DNA of 64,000 nt from an uncultured Rhodopila sp. (GCA_903851415.1 CAINOE010000109.1:62001-126000), one strand, 5' to 3'; positions 9,116-17,923 are shown, numbered from the stretch's first letter. Program-made: numbers and translations. The notes: a model not told the origin generated them from the letters alone.

Positions 9116-10933
9116 TCAGGCGGTCGCTGCTCCGCCTGGCGCGGCCGCCTCGCGTTGCCGCCCGGGCACCGGCTTTACCGTTTCGCTCATCAGCCGCGCC
9201 TGCTCTTCGGCCAGGCGGCCGGAGAACCCGGCCGAACCGGGACGACCCAGCATGTAGCCCTGGACGAAGCCGCAGCCCAGCGTCTTCAGCAGCGCCAGAT
9301 GCCGCGCCGTCGCCACGCCGTCCGCCGCCACCTCCAATCCCAGGCTGGCCGCCATGGCGATGATCGCCTGCACGATCGCTTCAGCGCCGCTGCCGGCGTT
9401 ATCAATGTCGCAGATGAAGCTCTGGTCGATCTTGATCTTGTCGAACCGGAACCGCCGCAGGTTGCCGAGGCTGCAATAGCCGGCGCCGAACTCATCCACG
9501 GCGATGCGGATGCCCAGGGCCTTCAGGCCGGAGAGCACTTGCAGCGAGTCCTCCGCATCTTCCATCAGCGTGGACTCGGTGATTTCCAGTTCCAGCCGGT
9601 GCGGCGGCAGTCCGGTGTCGCGCAGGACCGCAGCGACAACATCGACGATGCCCGGCAGCAGGAACTGCGCCGGCGAAAGGTTCACCGCGAGTGTCGCCGG
9701 ATGCGGCAGCGCCACCGCCTCGGCGCACGCCGTGGCCAAAATCCACCGGCCGATGGGCATGATCAGACCGCAGGCTTCCGCGACGGCGAAGAACTCGGCC
9801 GAGGAAATCGTGCCCCGTTCCGGATGATCCCACCGCGGCAACGCCTCGAAGCCGATTATCTCCATGGTCTCGGTTCTGAAGAACGGCTGATAGACGATGG
9901 CCAGGGTTCCGTCGCGCAATGCGTTGCGCAGGTCCCGCTCCAGCGACCGCTTGTCGCGCAGCGCCGCATCCGTGGCGGGATCGACGTAGCGCCAGGTGCC
10001 GCGTCCGTCCCGCTGGGCGCGGCCGAGCGCCAGCGCGGCGCTGTCGATCATCGCGGCGGCGGTGGTGCCGTCGTCCGGATACAGCGCCACCCCGACGCTG
10101 GCGGTCAGGTTTATCGGCTGCCCGCACGGCTCGAACGGCAGCGCCAGTTCCGCGACGACCCGTTCCGCCATCACCGCAGCGTCGGAGGGCTTTTCAGCCA
10201 GCGGCTGGAGGATGGCGAACGCGTCCGGCCCGAGCCGCGCGACCGTGTCGGTGTTGCGCACGCAATCGCGCAGCCGCCTTGCCGCCAGGACGATGATCTG
10301 ATCCGCCGTCTGGTCGCCGAACACCTCGCGGACGATCTCGAACCGGTCCAACTGGATCGACAGCACGGCGACACCGACGGTGGCGCGGTCCGACAGCGCC
10401 AGCACTTTCTGCAACTGGTTTTCGAACAGTTCGCGGTTGCCCAGGCCGGTCAGCGGATCGAACTGTGCCAGCCGCCGGATCTTATGCTGCGCCGCCGTCT
10501 CGGCGGAGAGGTCGCGCACGGCCAGCACGTGGCTGCCGGGATCCGGACCGTCGCGCCACAGCACCTCAACCGCCCGGGAGCCGCCGTCGGCCTGGATCAG
10601 ATCATACTCGCCCGGCGGGTCGTTCACACTCAGCGAGAGGCCGCGGATCAGCGTGGTGACCTTGCGGCCCACCAGCGCACCGGCATGCATCTCCACCATG
10701 GCGCATAGTGCCGGGTTGACGTCGCGGATGCGTCCGTCCTGCTCGAGAATGATCCCCTCGAGCCCGGCCCGCGCCAGAGTGCGGAGCCGCAGCGACTCCT
10801 CAGAGCGGCGGCCGATAAGGTATCGGGCCGGGAACAGGCCGGCCAACAGCCCGGCGAGGCAGGCCAGGCCGGCCAGTCCGAAATCATGAACCCGGACGAC
10901 ACATCCGGCAGCTTCCAGCATGACAATCCCCAT
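9116..10933 (-). CDS. PAS-GGDEF-EAL protein with degenerate signature motifs
   Basis: Membrane-anchored cyclic-di-GMP signalling protein. A hydrophobic segment spans about residues 16-36, followed by a PAS-like sensor (~50-150), a GGDEF domain (~160-320) and an EAL domain (~335-580). The GGDEF active-site motif reads GPDAF, so diguanylate cyclase activity is very unlikely. In the EAL domain the signature Glu (FEALPRW), NLSPAQF, ELEITES, KIDQSF and FVQGYMLGRP are kept. However, DDFGTGYSSL is VDEFGAGYCSL and the usual AEGVET is ADGVAT, so two acidic positions of the catalytic centre are changed. It may be a weak phosphodiesterase or a c-di-GMP sensor. The start could be 10933 or the ATG at 10921; neither has a strong ribosome site. 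Confidence 0.88.
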   Translation of the reverse strand: MGIVMLEAAGCVVRVHDFGLAGLACLAGLLAGLFPARYLIGRRSEESLRLRTLARAGLEGIILEQDGRIRDVNPALCAMVEMHAGALVGRKVTTLIRGLSLSVNDPPGEYDLIQADGGSRAVEVLWRDGPDPGSHVLAVRDLSAETAAQHKIRRLAQFDPLTGLGNRELFENQLQKVLALSDRATVGVAVLSIQLDRFEIVREVFGDQTADQIIVLAARRLRDCVRNTDTVARLGPDAFAILQPLAEKPSDAAVMAERVVAELALPFEPCGQPINLTASVGVALYPDDGTTAAAMIDSAALALGRAQRDGRGTWRYVDPATDAALRDKRSLERDLRNALRDGTLAIVYQPFFRTETMEIIGFEALPRWDHPERGTISSAEFFAVAEACGLIMPIGRWILATACAEAVALPHPATLAVNLSPAQFLLPGIVDVVAAVLRDTGLPPHRLELEITESTLMEDAEDSLQVLSGLKALGIRIAVDEFGAGYCSLGNLRRFRFDKIKIDQSFICDIDNAGSGAEAIVQAIIAMAASLGLEVAADGVATARHLALLKTLGCGFVQGYMLGRPGSAGFSGRLAEEQARLMSETVKPVPGRQREAAAPGGAATA

Positions 10934-11001
10934 CGCAGACCGGGGGATTATCGGGCGGAAGAGTTAGCAGACGGTTAACGCCGCCCTATTTTTTTTCGGT
11001 T

Positions 11002-11520
11002 CTAGCGGACCGAAGTGATCGCGTTCCTGTTCTGCGCCCAGGCTTCCGCGGTCGAGCCGGGGTCTATCGGCCGCGACTTGCCGTAGCTGATGGTCTCGAT
11101 CCGGACGCGGTTGATGCCATGCGCGACCAGATAATCCCGATCCGTATTGGCGCGGCGCTGGCCGAGCGCGAGGTTGTACTCCTCGGTTCCGCGTTCGTCG
11201 CAGTTGCCGGCCACCCAGACATTGACCTGCGGGTATTGCTGCAGCCAGGAGGATTGCCGATCGAGCGTTGCGGTCGCCTGGGGGGTCAGGCTGCTGCGGT
11301 CGGTGTCGAAGAAGATGCGGTCGCCGGCGGACTGCACCAGGTCCTCCTGCGTACCGGGGGCGGCATGGCCCGCACCGCCCGCACTGCCCGCGCCGCCGGC
11401 TTCTGAACCCGTGCCGCTTGTGGTGCTGCCCGATCCGGCGGCGTTCTTCGAGCTGTCGGATGATGAGCAGCCGGCGAGCAACGCCGCGCCCAGCAGGCAG
11501 GCAAGGATCCAATGTTTCAT
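11002..11520 (-). CDS. pal: Peptidoglycan-associated lipoprotein Pal
   Basis: 172 residues. Outer-membrane lipoprotein of the Tol-Pal system that binds diaminopimelate peptidoglycan and helps constrict the outer membrane. The lipobox LLAGC places the lipidated Cys at about residue 17. A Gly/Ser linker follows, then an OmpA-like domain with IFFDTDRSSLTPQA, the NCDERGTEEYNLALGQRRA signature and ISYGKSRP. Start ATG 11520 has GGAG upstream; longer in-frame extensions would put the lipobox internally. tolQRAB and ybgF are not next to it. The upstream same-strand gene is 70 bp away and may be co-transcribed. Confidence 0.93.
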   Translation of the reverse strand: MKHWILACLLGAALLAGCSSSDSSKNAAGSGSTTSGTGSEAGGAGSAGGAGHAAPGTQEDLVQSAGDRIFFDTDRSSLTPQATATLDRQSSWLQQYPQVNVWVAGNCDERGTEEYNLALGQRRANTDRDYLVAHGINRVRIETISYGKSRPIDPGSTAEAWAQNRNAITSVR

Positions 11521-11590
11521 GGAAGGAATCTCCGGTCCGGATGGGGGGAATCGCGGCATTATAGTGAGGCGGTCCCGAGTCGCGGGCTTT

Positions 11591-12199
11591 CTATCCCTCA
11601 TCGGCGGCGAGCGGAACCGATTTGGCCCCTGCCGGCGCGATGGCGCGGCGGATCGAAGCGGCCATGCCGGCCGGATCGATATCGCCACCGGGCTGGTGCC
11701 AGCGCAGGGCGAGTTCCCAGTCGCCGGCCTCCATCGCGCGGTAGAACGCGGGGAGATCGCGGAACGAAACCTCACCCGGCACCGCGGGGCTGACATGCAG
11801 CCGCGGTTCCAGCGCGAAGATCGGCCGGATCGCCGCCACAATCTCCTCCAGCCGATCGGCTGGTGCGGCCTCCTCCAGCCGATCGGCTGGTGCGGCGGGG
11901 GGCAGCACGGCGGCGAGGATGTCGAGCAGCAGGCCGCCCATCGTTGCGGCCGATTGATTCGCGATCGCATTCAGGCTGTCCTCGATGGCGGCCACGCGCT
12001 GCGTCAGCTCCGCGGCGACGTCCCTCGCCTGGCCCGCGGCGCCGGCGCTGCCGGCGCGGCACCCCGCCAGGAAGCCTTCGGTCCAGCCTTCCATACGCGG
12101 ATCGGGCAGGTCTCCGGGCGGCGAAGGCGGGTCCTCGGCCACAGCGGCGGGCCGGGGGGCATGATCGTTGAAGTCCTCGAACCAGGGCGGGCGGGCCAT
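11591..12199 (-). CDS. Uncharacterised FliH-like protein
   Basis: About 202 residues, soluble, no signal peptide. The N-terminal WFEDFN motif, a Pro-rich stretch, GWTEGFLAGCRAG, a long amphipathic helix (AAELTQRVAAIEDSLNAIANQS) and a C-terminal ...AMEAGDWELALRWHQPGG resemble the layout of FliH/YscL-type stator proteins of flagellar and type III export ATPases. No flagellar genes are nearby, so the assignment is weak. The start at 12199 (MARPPWFED) is preferred over 12235, which lacks a ribosome site. The mid-protein segment AAPADRLEE occurs twice in tandem because of a 27-bp duplication. Confidence 0.55.
   Translation of the reverse strand: MARPPWFEDFNDHAPRPAAVAEDPPSPPGDLPDPRMEGWTEGFLAGCRAGSAGAAGQARDVAAELTQRVAAIEDSLNAIANQSAATMGGLLLDILAAVLPPAAPADRLEEAAPADRLEEIVAAIRPIFALEPRLHVSPAVPGEVSFRDLPAFYRAMEAGDWELALRWHQPGGDIDPAGMAASIRRAIAPAGAKSVPLAADEG
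11843..11896. repeat. Exact 27-bp tandem duplication
   Basis: Two identical adjacent 27-bp units (11843-11869 and 11870-11896) inside the FliH-like gene add nine residues (AAPADRLEE) in frame. Each unit contains the palindrome GCCGATCGGC. No difference between the copies suggests a recent slippage event. Confidence 0.85.
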
Positions 12200-12370
12200 G
12201 CGGGCGTTTCCGGCGGGAAGTTTCGAGTGTACCACCGGATCGTTAAAGAATGGTTAATGCCGGCCGCGGTGCGTCAGGCCGCGCCGCGTTAACCCGATCT
12301 TAAGCCTTGATATAGCAAGAAAGCGGGGAGGGCGCCGTGCGGCGCGGCAGGAGACGGAGATTATGGCGGC

Positions 12371-12845
12371 GTGGCGCCTGACGGCAGGGAACATACGCTC
12401 CATCTCCCCGGGCGAGCCGTGGTGCCGCCTGCCGCAAGTCCGGCCGCGGCGGCGGGACGGATCAGGATCAAAGCGACCCCGAAGATCCGCAACGTCTATT
12501 ATTGCGATTTCCCGGAGGCTGCCCTGCCGCCGGAATTCTCCAAGCGGCGGCCGGTCATCGTGGTTTCCTACAGGAACAGCCTGACCGCGCCGATCCTGGT
12601 GGTGCCGCAGACAACGCAGGCGCAGCCGCACAACGGGTGGGAGGTCAAGCTGGCGCGCAACCCGACACCGGCGGAGAGCTGCGAGGTTTGGGCGGTGTGC
12701 AATCATCTGTACACAGTATCGTGCACCCGGCTGACAGCCACGCATGGCGAGGTACCAAAGACTGACGCTGAATGAATTCCGTCCTGTTCATCAGTTGATA
12801 TTGAAATGGCTGCCGGCCGCGGGGGTGATCGGTGATAATTCTTGA
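12371..12845 (+). pseudogene. PemK/MazF-family toxin gene, frameshifted near 3' end
   Basis: PemK/MazF-type endoribonuclease family (mRNA interferases). The readable part has the family landmarks VYYCDFPEAALPPEFSKRRP, VIVVSYRN, ILVVPQTT and a Trp/Cys-rich WEVKL...WAVCNHLYTV core. The frame used from the GTG at 12371 hits TGA at 12773-12775, giving 134 residues that end EVPKTDAE. Shifting one base within the AAA at 12757-12759 restores a normal family C-terminus (EVP-RLTLNEFRPVHQLILKWLP) that continues to a TGA at 12843-12845. So one extra A has replaced about 28 C-terminal residues with a short tail. No antitoxin gene is adjacent. The exact start is uncertain; conserved sequence begins near 12470. 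Confidence 0.7.
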
Positions 12846-12989
12846 CGGCTGGTGGGGAATGCCAGATCTACCCTCGGGAAGACCGCCGTTCCGCAAGGAG
12901 CATCAGTTCACGGCCCCGTCCGGGTCACCGTCGCCAAAGGGCCCTACGGGGTCCTTTGGCATTTCAGGGCAATTCCCCGCGGATCCACG

Positions 12990-14207
12990 TCACGCCGGTT
13001 TCCCCATCTCGCCGGCCCCTCGGCGGCTTGTGATCGCGCGCGCGAGCGGATTGGCGGTGATGCCGTGGGCGATGACGCTCAACAGCACGGTGAACGCGAC
13101 GACCGGCATCAGCGTGGTGTTTCCCGGCAGGCCTGCGTCGAACACCATGATCGCAAAGACGATACTGGCGAGGCCACGGGGTCCGAACCAACCGATGAAC
13201 AGCCGCTCCCCGTTGCTCATCGGTGTGCCGAGAAGGCACAGGAAAACCGGCAGCATACGGATCAGCGACAGGCTCAACACGCCATACAGCACGACCGGCA
13301 GGGTCAGCTTCCCGAACAACTGCCCAACAACGAACGTCCCGAACAGCATCCATGTCAGCAGCGCCAGGGTCTCGCCGGTGTTTTCCGCCCCGCGCAGCAC
13401 CGCGTGCTTGTCCTGCGCCACCAGCCGCCCGAAGATCAGTCCCCCGACGAAGCAGGCAATGAACCCGCTGCCGCCCAGTTCCTGCGCCACCGCGAAACAG
13501 GCGCCAGCCAGCGCCACCGCAGGGACCTCCGACCAGCCGGGGCTCACCCAATCCCTCGCCTTCGAAAAGCGCAGCAGCAGCGCCGCCAAAAGGGGCAGGA
13601 CCGCTCCGACGGCAACGCCGATGCCGATCGCCTCGGCGACGACGCGGGCGACGTGGGAGGCTGTATCGCCCTCGATCTGCGTGCCGATGGCGAGGCCGAG
13701 CAGGATCACGACGATCGGCACGCAGATGCCGTCGTTCAGCCCGCTCTCCACGTTCAGCGACTCGCGGGTCGCGGCGGGCACCGCCGGGTTGGTCACCACC
13801 GGCTTGCCGAGCGCCGCATCCGTCGGCGCCAGCATCGTGGCGAGTAACGCGACTTCCAGCACGCCCAGGTCGGGGAAGATCAGCCACGCCACGGCGAAGC
13901 CCAGCAGGATCGACAGCGGCAGGCCAATCAGCAGCAGGCGCTGCGGCATCCCCACATTCCGCCGCACCACCAACAGATCGGCGTTCGCGGCATCGGTGAA
14001 CAACACCATCGCCAGGGTGGCCTCGGCGAGCAGGCGCAGTCCCTCGGCGGCGACTTCCAGATGCACCGCGTTCAGTCCGAACGGCCCGAGCACAAGGCCG
14101 GCCGCGGTGAACACGATGGGACCGCTGATCCAGGACCGCTCCACCCGGCCGGCGATGGCGCTATAGAGCAGGAGGAAAATGGCGAGAACCGCCGCGTTCC
14201 GGTACAT
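12990..14207 (-). CDS. Cation:proton antiporter (CPA1/NhaP-like)
   Basis: 405-residue polytopic inner-membrane protein with 11-12 hydrophobic segments. It probably exchanges Na+ or K+ for H+ to regulate internal pH or ion levels. Family motifs are clear: TMLAPTDAALGKPVV (transport-site Asp), ESLNVESGLNDG (the conserved E-x6-ND of CPA1 proteins), and a late WFGPRGLASIVFA. Start ATG 14207 (MYRNAAVLAIFLLL) begins directly with the first membrane helix; extending upstream would add a charged, non-conserved tail. It is a single gene, followed by about 140 bp with no feature before the toxin remnant on the other strand. Confidence 0.88.
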   Translation of the reverse strand: MYRNAAVLAIFLLLYSAIAGRVERSWISGPIVFTAAGLVLGPFGLNAVHLEVAAEGLRLLAEATLAMVLFTDAANADLLVVRRNVGMPQRLLLIGLPLSILLGFAVAWLIFPDLGVLEVALLATMLAPTDAALGKPVVTNPAVPAATRESLNVESGLNDGICVPIVVILLGLAIGTQIEGDTASHVARVVAEAIGIGVAVGAVLPLLAALLLRFSKARDWVSPGWSEVPAVALAGACFAVAQELGGSGFIACFVGGLIFGRLVAQDKHAVLRGAENTGETLALLTWMLFGTFVVGQLFGKLTLPVVLYGVLSLSLIRMLPVFLCLLGTPMSNGERLFIGWFGPRGLASIVFAIMVFDAGLPGNTTLMPVVAFTVLLSVIAHGITANPLARAITSRRGAGEMGKPA

Positions 14208-14468
14208 GGCGTCGCGTCCCCTTGGGTGCGTGGCGCATGATAGGCGGTGGGGACGCCGGGCGCCAGCGGCCGACTTCGCATCGAAAGCGGCCAGGTTTGC
14301 GCCATCACAACCCACGTGCATCCGCCTGCCCCTCGCTCGGAGGGCGACTTGCTGCTCCGGCCGGATCGACGGGATGGCGATTGCGCTCGGGCGCGGGCGT
14401 TCCCTCCCGGCGTCGGAGATATCGCCCTTGCAGGCCCCGTCCAAAAGCCGCCAATGCGCGAAGATGGG

Positions 14469-16010
14469 TTAAGCGTAGCAACAATCACGGCTCGCGATCT
14501 CCCTCGCCGCGTGCAACGCGGTATCCAGGGTCAGCGTGCGGCGCTGCCGGAATGCCGCATCGGATGCCGGGAAATCGCTCCGGAAATGACCACCCCGGCT
14601 TTCGCATCGGCGCAAAGCCGCGACGGCAATCAGCAGCGCGACGAGCGCCGGGTCCGCCGCAGGATCGCCCGATCCAACCAGAGGCAACAGGGATGCAATC
14701 GAAGCCGCCAGGCCGTCGTATGTGCGCACCACGCCGGCTGCCCGCGACAGGATTGGCCGGATTGATGCCGGATCGGCGGGCGCGGGAAGCGTCATGGCGA
14801 CCTCGCGCCAATCCCCTCCGGCCGGTGCCGCCGCGACACTGGCTGCCGCCGATACCGCGCAGACAACCGCCTCAAGAAGCGAGTTGCTGGCGAGCCGATT
14901 GGCGCCGTGCAGCCCGGTGCCGGCAACTTCGCCGCACGCCCAGAGGCCGGGTAGCGTGCTGCGCCCATCCCGATCCACGGAGATGCCCCCCATGTGGTAA
15001 TGAGCGGCCGGGCGTATCGGGATCGGTTGTCGTGCGGGATCGATGCCGGCCATAGCACAAGCTGCCGCGATGGCCGGGAAGTGCCCCGCGAAGTTGCAGC
15101 CGAGTGAGGCACGGGCATCGAGGTACACGCGATGACCGTCCGCCAGATGCCGCCACACGGCGCGGGCAACGATATCGCGCGCAGCAAGCTCGCCGCCCGG
15201 CACGCCCGCCATAAACCGCACCCCGGTCTCGTCGATCAACGTCGCTCCCTCGCCACGAACCGCCTCGCTGACCAACCCGAGAGGATGACCTCCGGTATCG
15301 AGTGCGGTCGGATGGAACTGAACAAACTCCATGTCCACCAGGGCGGCTCCGGCCCGAGCCGCTAACGCAAGGCCCTGGCCGAACGATCCGCTCGGGTTGG
15401 TGGTGTCGAGAAACAAACCGCCCACGCCGCCCGTCGCCAGCACGACACGGCTGGTCGGCAGCAGCACGCGATCGGTTGAGGATCCCGCGAGCACGCCGCT
15501 GACCACGCCGCCGGTGACCACCAGGCGACGCGCCTCGAAGCCTGACAGCACGCGGATCGATGGCGTCTTCCGAACCGCGGCAACGAGCGCACGCATGATT
15601 TCCTTGCCTGTACCGTCGCCACCCGCGTGGACAATGCGGCGGCGGCTGTGCGCAGCCTCCAACCCCAACTGCATCGCCCCTGCGGAATCGCAGTCGAAGC
15701 GTGCGCCGTATCGCAGCAGAATCTCGATGGCCGCCGGGCCGGCCGCGGTGATCCGTGCGGCCACGTCCACATCGCACAGCCCGTCGCCCGCGGCGAGCGT
15801 GTCCGCGAGATGCAGCGCCGGATCATCGTCAGACCCGATGGCAGCGGCAATGCCGCCTTGCGCCCAGGCGCTCGACGCCTCGGTCTGCAAAGGGGCCTTG
15901 GCGAGAACCACGGCCGGCATCGGCGCCAGGCGCAGCGCCGTCATCAACCCTGCGATGCCACCGCCGACGATCACCGGCGCCCGGTCGATATTACGCACGT
16001 CTACCGTCAT
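14469..16010 (-). CDS. nadB: L-aspartate oxidase
   Basis: 513 residues. FAD enzyme that oxidises L-aspartate to iminoaspartate, the first step of de novo NAD synthesis. The N-terminal dinucleotide fold (VIVGGGIAGLMTAL), SSAWAQGGIAAA, HSRRRIVHAGGDGTGKEIM, FVQFHPTAL, HYHMGGISVD and the GLHGANRLASNSLLEAVV block match succinate dehydrogenase/NadB flavoproteins. The C-terminal helical domain is short but present. nadA and nadC are not adjacent. Upstream are two 19-bp palindromes (16054-16072, 16081-16099) and a TTGACA (16105-16110, reading toward the gene), pointing to transcriptional control of this gene. Confidence 0.93.
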   Translation of the reverse strand: MTVDVRNIDRAPVIVGGGIAGLMTALRLAPMPAVVLAKAPLQTEASSAWAQGGIAAAIGSDDDPALHLADTLAAGDGLCDVDVAARITAAGPAAIEILLRYGARFDCDSAGAMQLGLEAAHSRRRIVHAGGDGTGKEIMRALVAAVRKTPSIRVLSGFEARRLVVTGGVVSGVLAGSSTDRVLLPTSRVVLATGGVGGLFLDTTNPSGSFGQGLALAARAGAALVDMEFVQFHPTALDTGGHPLGLVSEAVRGEGATLIDETGVRFMAGVPGGELAARDIVARAVWRHLADGHRVYLDARASLGCNFAGHFPAIAAACAMAGIDPARQPIPIRPAAHYHMGGISVDRDGRSTLPGLWACGEVAGTGLHGANRLASNSLLEAVVCAVSAAASVAAAPAGGDWREVAMTLPAPADPASIRPILSRAAGVVRTYDGLAASIASLLPLVGSGDPAADPALVALLIAVAALRRCESRGGHFRSDFPASDAAFRQRRTLTLDTALHAAREIASRDCCYA

Positions 16011-16053
16011 GGAGCGTCCGTCCTGTCCGATCGTCCCGCAAGCGGGGACTCAA

Positions 16054-16072
16054 TATACTCTGATTGAGTATA
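16054..16072. promoter_or_regulatory. Operator-like palindrome 1 upstream of nadB
   Basis: Perfect inverted repeat TATACTC-TGATT-GAGTATA, 44 bp upstream of the nadB start. An overlapping perfect pair, ACTCAAT (16048-16054) and ATTGAGT (16063-16069), lies in the same stretch. NAD-biosynthesis genes of alphaproteobacteria are known to be controlled by dedicated repressors (NadQ and NrtR types). Assigning this site to one of them is inference. Confidence 0.6.
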
Positions 16073-16080
16073 ACCGACCA

Positions 16081-16099
16081 TATGCTGGGACTGAGCATA
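16081..16099. promoter_or_regulatory. Operator-like palindrome 2 upstream of nadB
   Basis: Inverted repeat TATGCT-N7-AGCATA, the same 19-bp total length as the first site and centred 27 bp from it. Together they fit a consensus TATRCT-N7-AGYATA. A TTGACA-like -35 element reading toward nadB lies at 16105-16110, so this site would sit inside the promoter. Confidence 0.58.
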
Positions 16100-16110
16100 A
16101 GGGTTGTCAA

Positions 16111-16515
16111 CCGGCGATGCCGGGCCGGGCAAATGCGATTGCCGGCGGTTGCGGCCGCCGGTCATTCTATAGCAGGACGAAGATTCCACTTTCTGCCCGT
16201 ACGCTCTCGCCGAAGGCGCGGCCGTTCGGCTCCGTGGCCGCGGCGCCGGCGGGGCATTGCTCATGCGGCTGACCTACCGCTTATCGTCCCGGACGATAGG
16301 TCCTGGCTGGGTCGGTCAGACCGCCCGGCGGAGCGATCCCAAGCTCGGGCGATCTCAACCAAATTCCAGCCGGAGCCCGATCAGCTCCACGTTGGCCGCC
16401 AATGAAGCCTCGCAGCCATGTCCGCCGCACCAGCGTCATCGCTGAAACAGACGCAGCCGCTCGACGAACAACGGAAGCCGTTGGTTTGCGACGGCATCGA
16501 TGAACGCGTGCTCGC
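16111..16515. other. No gene recognised
   Basis: About 400 bp between the nadB promoter and the TOTE remnant. Frames on both strands are Arg/Pro/Ser-rich and match nothing I recognise. I see no tRNA, terminator or repeat here. It is probably eroded coding DNA, in keeping with its neighbours. Confidence 0.4.
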
Positions 16516-17231
16516 TTGGCGCGCTCTTGCAGAGCTTCCGGCGGGCGGCCGCTTGACATACTAAACGGGACAGGGCTTCGAGACCGCTTCATCATTGAAA
16601 GCCACGAAACGATCGCCAGCGCTTACGACATCGCCGGGCAGATTGCGATACTGCAACACCGACTGAAAACCCTTGATCGGGAACGGTCGGACATCAGCTC
16701 GCGACTGAGCCTGCTTGAGCAGGCCAGGGCGGCCGGAGAGGTCGTGAAGCCCGATCGAACCGCGGTAATCGTTACGATGACCTCGTCTTCCTACGCAAAG
16801 ATCGCGCTGTTCCGGAGCCTGTTCCGTGGGCGGGCGGACGTCCTGCCGCGCCGTTGGGAAAACCATAAAACCGGGCAGGCCGGCTATGCACCGATGTGCC
16901 GCAACGAATGGGTCCGGGACGTTTGCGGAAAGCCGCGGGTCAAGTGCGGAGCGTGTCCCAACCAGGCTTTTATCCCGGTCGAGGACACCCTGTTCCTGAC
17001 CATGCCGATTTCTGGCACGGCATCCTCGCGCAGTATGCCGGCCGGTTGCACCGCCTGTACGCCACAAAGCGCGATGTCGTGGTTTTCGACTACGTCGATG
17101 AGAACGAACCGATACTTGCGAAGATGGCGACCAGGCGCGAGGCGGGCTATCGCAGCCTCGGATATCGGACCGTGCCCAACTCGGACGTTGGTTCGGATCG
17201 GTTTCACGGCGGACCATGGCAACGACCTTAA
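16516..17231 (+). pseudogene. TOTE-type primase-helicase remnant (internal deletion plus frameshift)
   Basis: Remnant of the large protein of TOTE conflict systems (archaeo-eukaryotic-type primase plus superfamily-2 helicase). About 16590-16740 encodes the N-terminal coiled coil (GQIAILQHRLKTLDRERSDI). 16790-16978 encodes the primase start with KIALFRSLFRGRADVLPRRW, GYAPMCRNEWVRDVC and the zinc-site cysteines KPRVKCGACPNQAFIPV. At about 16980 the sequence jumps directly to the helicase C-terminus (DTLFLTMPIS), so more than a thousand bases of an intact gene are missing. A one-base loss at about 17012 then shifts the frame. The continuation reads HGILAQYAGRLHRLY, VVVFDYVDENEPIL and GYRSLGY, and ends at 17231. 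No function can remain. Confidence 0.65.
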
Positions 17232-17848
17232 TGCCCGGTCTCCCGGCCGTTCCCGGTCGGTGCAACGATCCAGCCGGGAGATGTCCGCCCCGCGTCCAAC
17301 TACTGCACGGGCTTTTCCGCACCAGCGAAAAACCGATCTCGGGGCCGGTGGCGAACTGCTGCGTGCCACGCCCGACCACCCGGATGCGTCCGTGCTCGAG
17401 GCCTGCGCCGCCGGCGACCCGGTTCGTGCCGGGTGGCCGCGCTGATGCCAGGCACGGCGCCGATCGCCGACACTCACTCGCGCGCCGACGCGTTCGATGC
17501 AGTTTGGGCGACGGGCAAACCAGCGTTGTATGGGTTGATCGACGTGCGCCCAGCCGCACCGCTCGGCCACGTGATGCGGGCCGCGGCGTTTCTTGTCCAC
17601 GATGCTGGAGAGATGCTCCGGCGCGCCCGCGCGGTGCAAATGATCGAGAACCGCCTTCTCGCCGCCATCCTCATCGACCTTGCCGCGCGCGGTTGATCGC
17701 GGCAGCCTCAGATTGCTCGACCGAAAGTCTAACCGCGGCACAAAGCCATCGCACGCTCGGCTGGTTGCGCCCTGGTTCCACGAGATGAGCGAGACGGCGC
17801 GGAACCAGTCGGCGCTGACGCCCATAACCCCAAATCATTAAGAGCATC
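17232..17848. other. No gene recognised between TOTE remnant and tRNA
   Basis: About 620 bp. An 87-codon plus-strand frame at 17433-17696 (MAALMPGTAPIADTHSRADAF..., with a helical C-terminus) has plausible composition, but I cannot place it in a family and it lacks a clear ribosome site. The rest shows no coherent frame. The stretch may contain further eroded genes. Confidence 0.35.
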
Positions 17849-17923
17849 TGGAGCGGGCGAAGGGATTCGAACCCTCGACCCCAACCTTGGCAAGGTTGTG
17901 CTCTACCCCTGAGCTACGCCCGC
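17849..17923 (-). tRNA. tRNA-Gly(GCC)
   Basis: A 75-nt cloverleaf on the minus strand. The acceptor stem GCGGGCG/CGCCCGC is perfect. The D arm is GCTC..AGGGGTA..GAGC. The anticodon stem CAACC/GGTTG holds loop TTGCCAA, with anticodon GCC reading GGC glycine codons. The T arm is GAGGGTTCGAATCCCTT. The discriminator is U and CCA is encoded. U73 fits glycine identity. I found no second copy of its 3' end nearby, so there is no evidence for an att site here. Confidence 0.95.

Noticed and set aside
9155-10708. A 517-codon plus-strand frame opposite the GGDEF-EAL gene
   Set aside because: It is an antisense shadow; domain motifs are all on the minus strand.
12832-14166. A 444-codon plus-strand frame opposite the antiporter
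   Set aside because: Ser/Thr/Arg-rich sequence with no domain. The minus strand shows a proper polytopic antiporter.
17849-17923. tRNA-Gly as an integration (att) site
   Set aside because: No second copy of the tRNA 3' end and no integrase gene were seen in the window.
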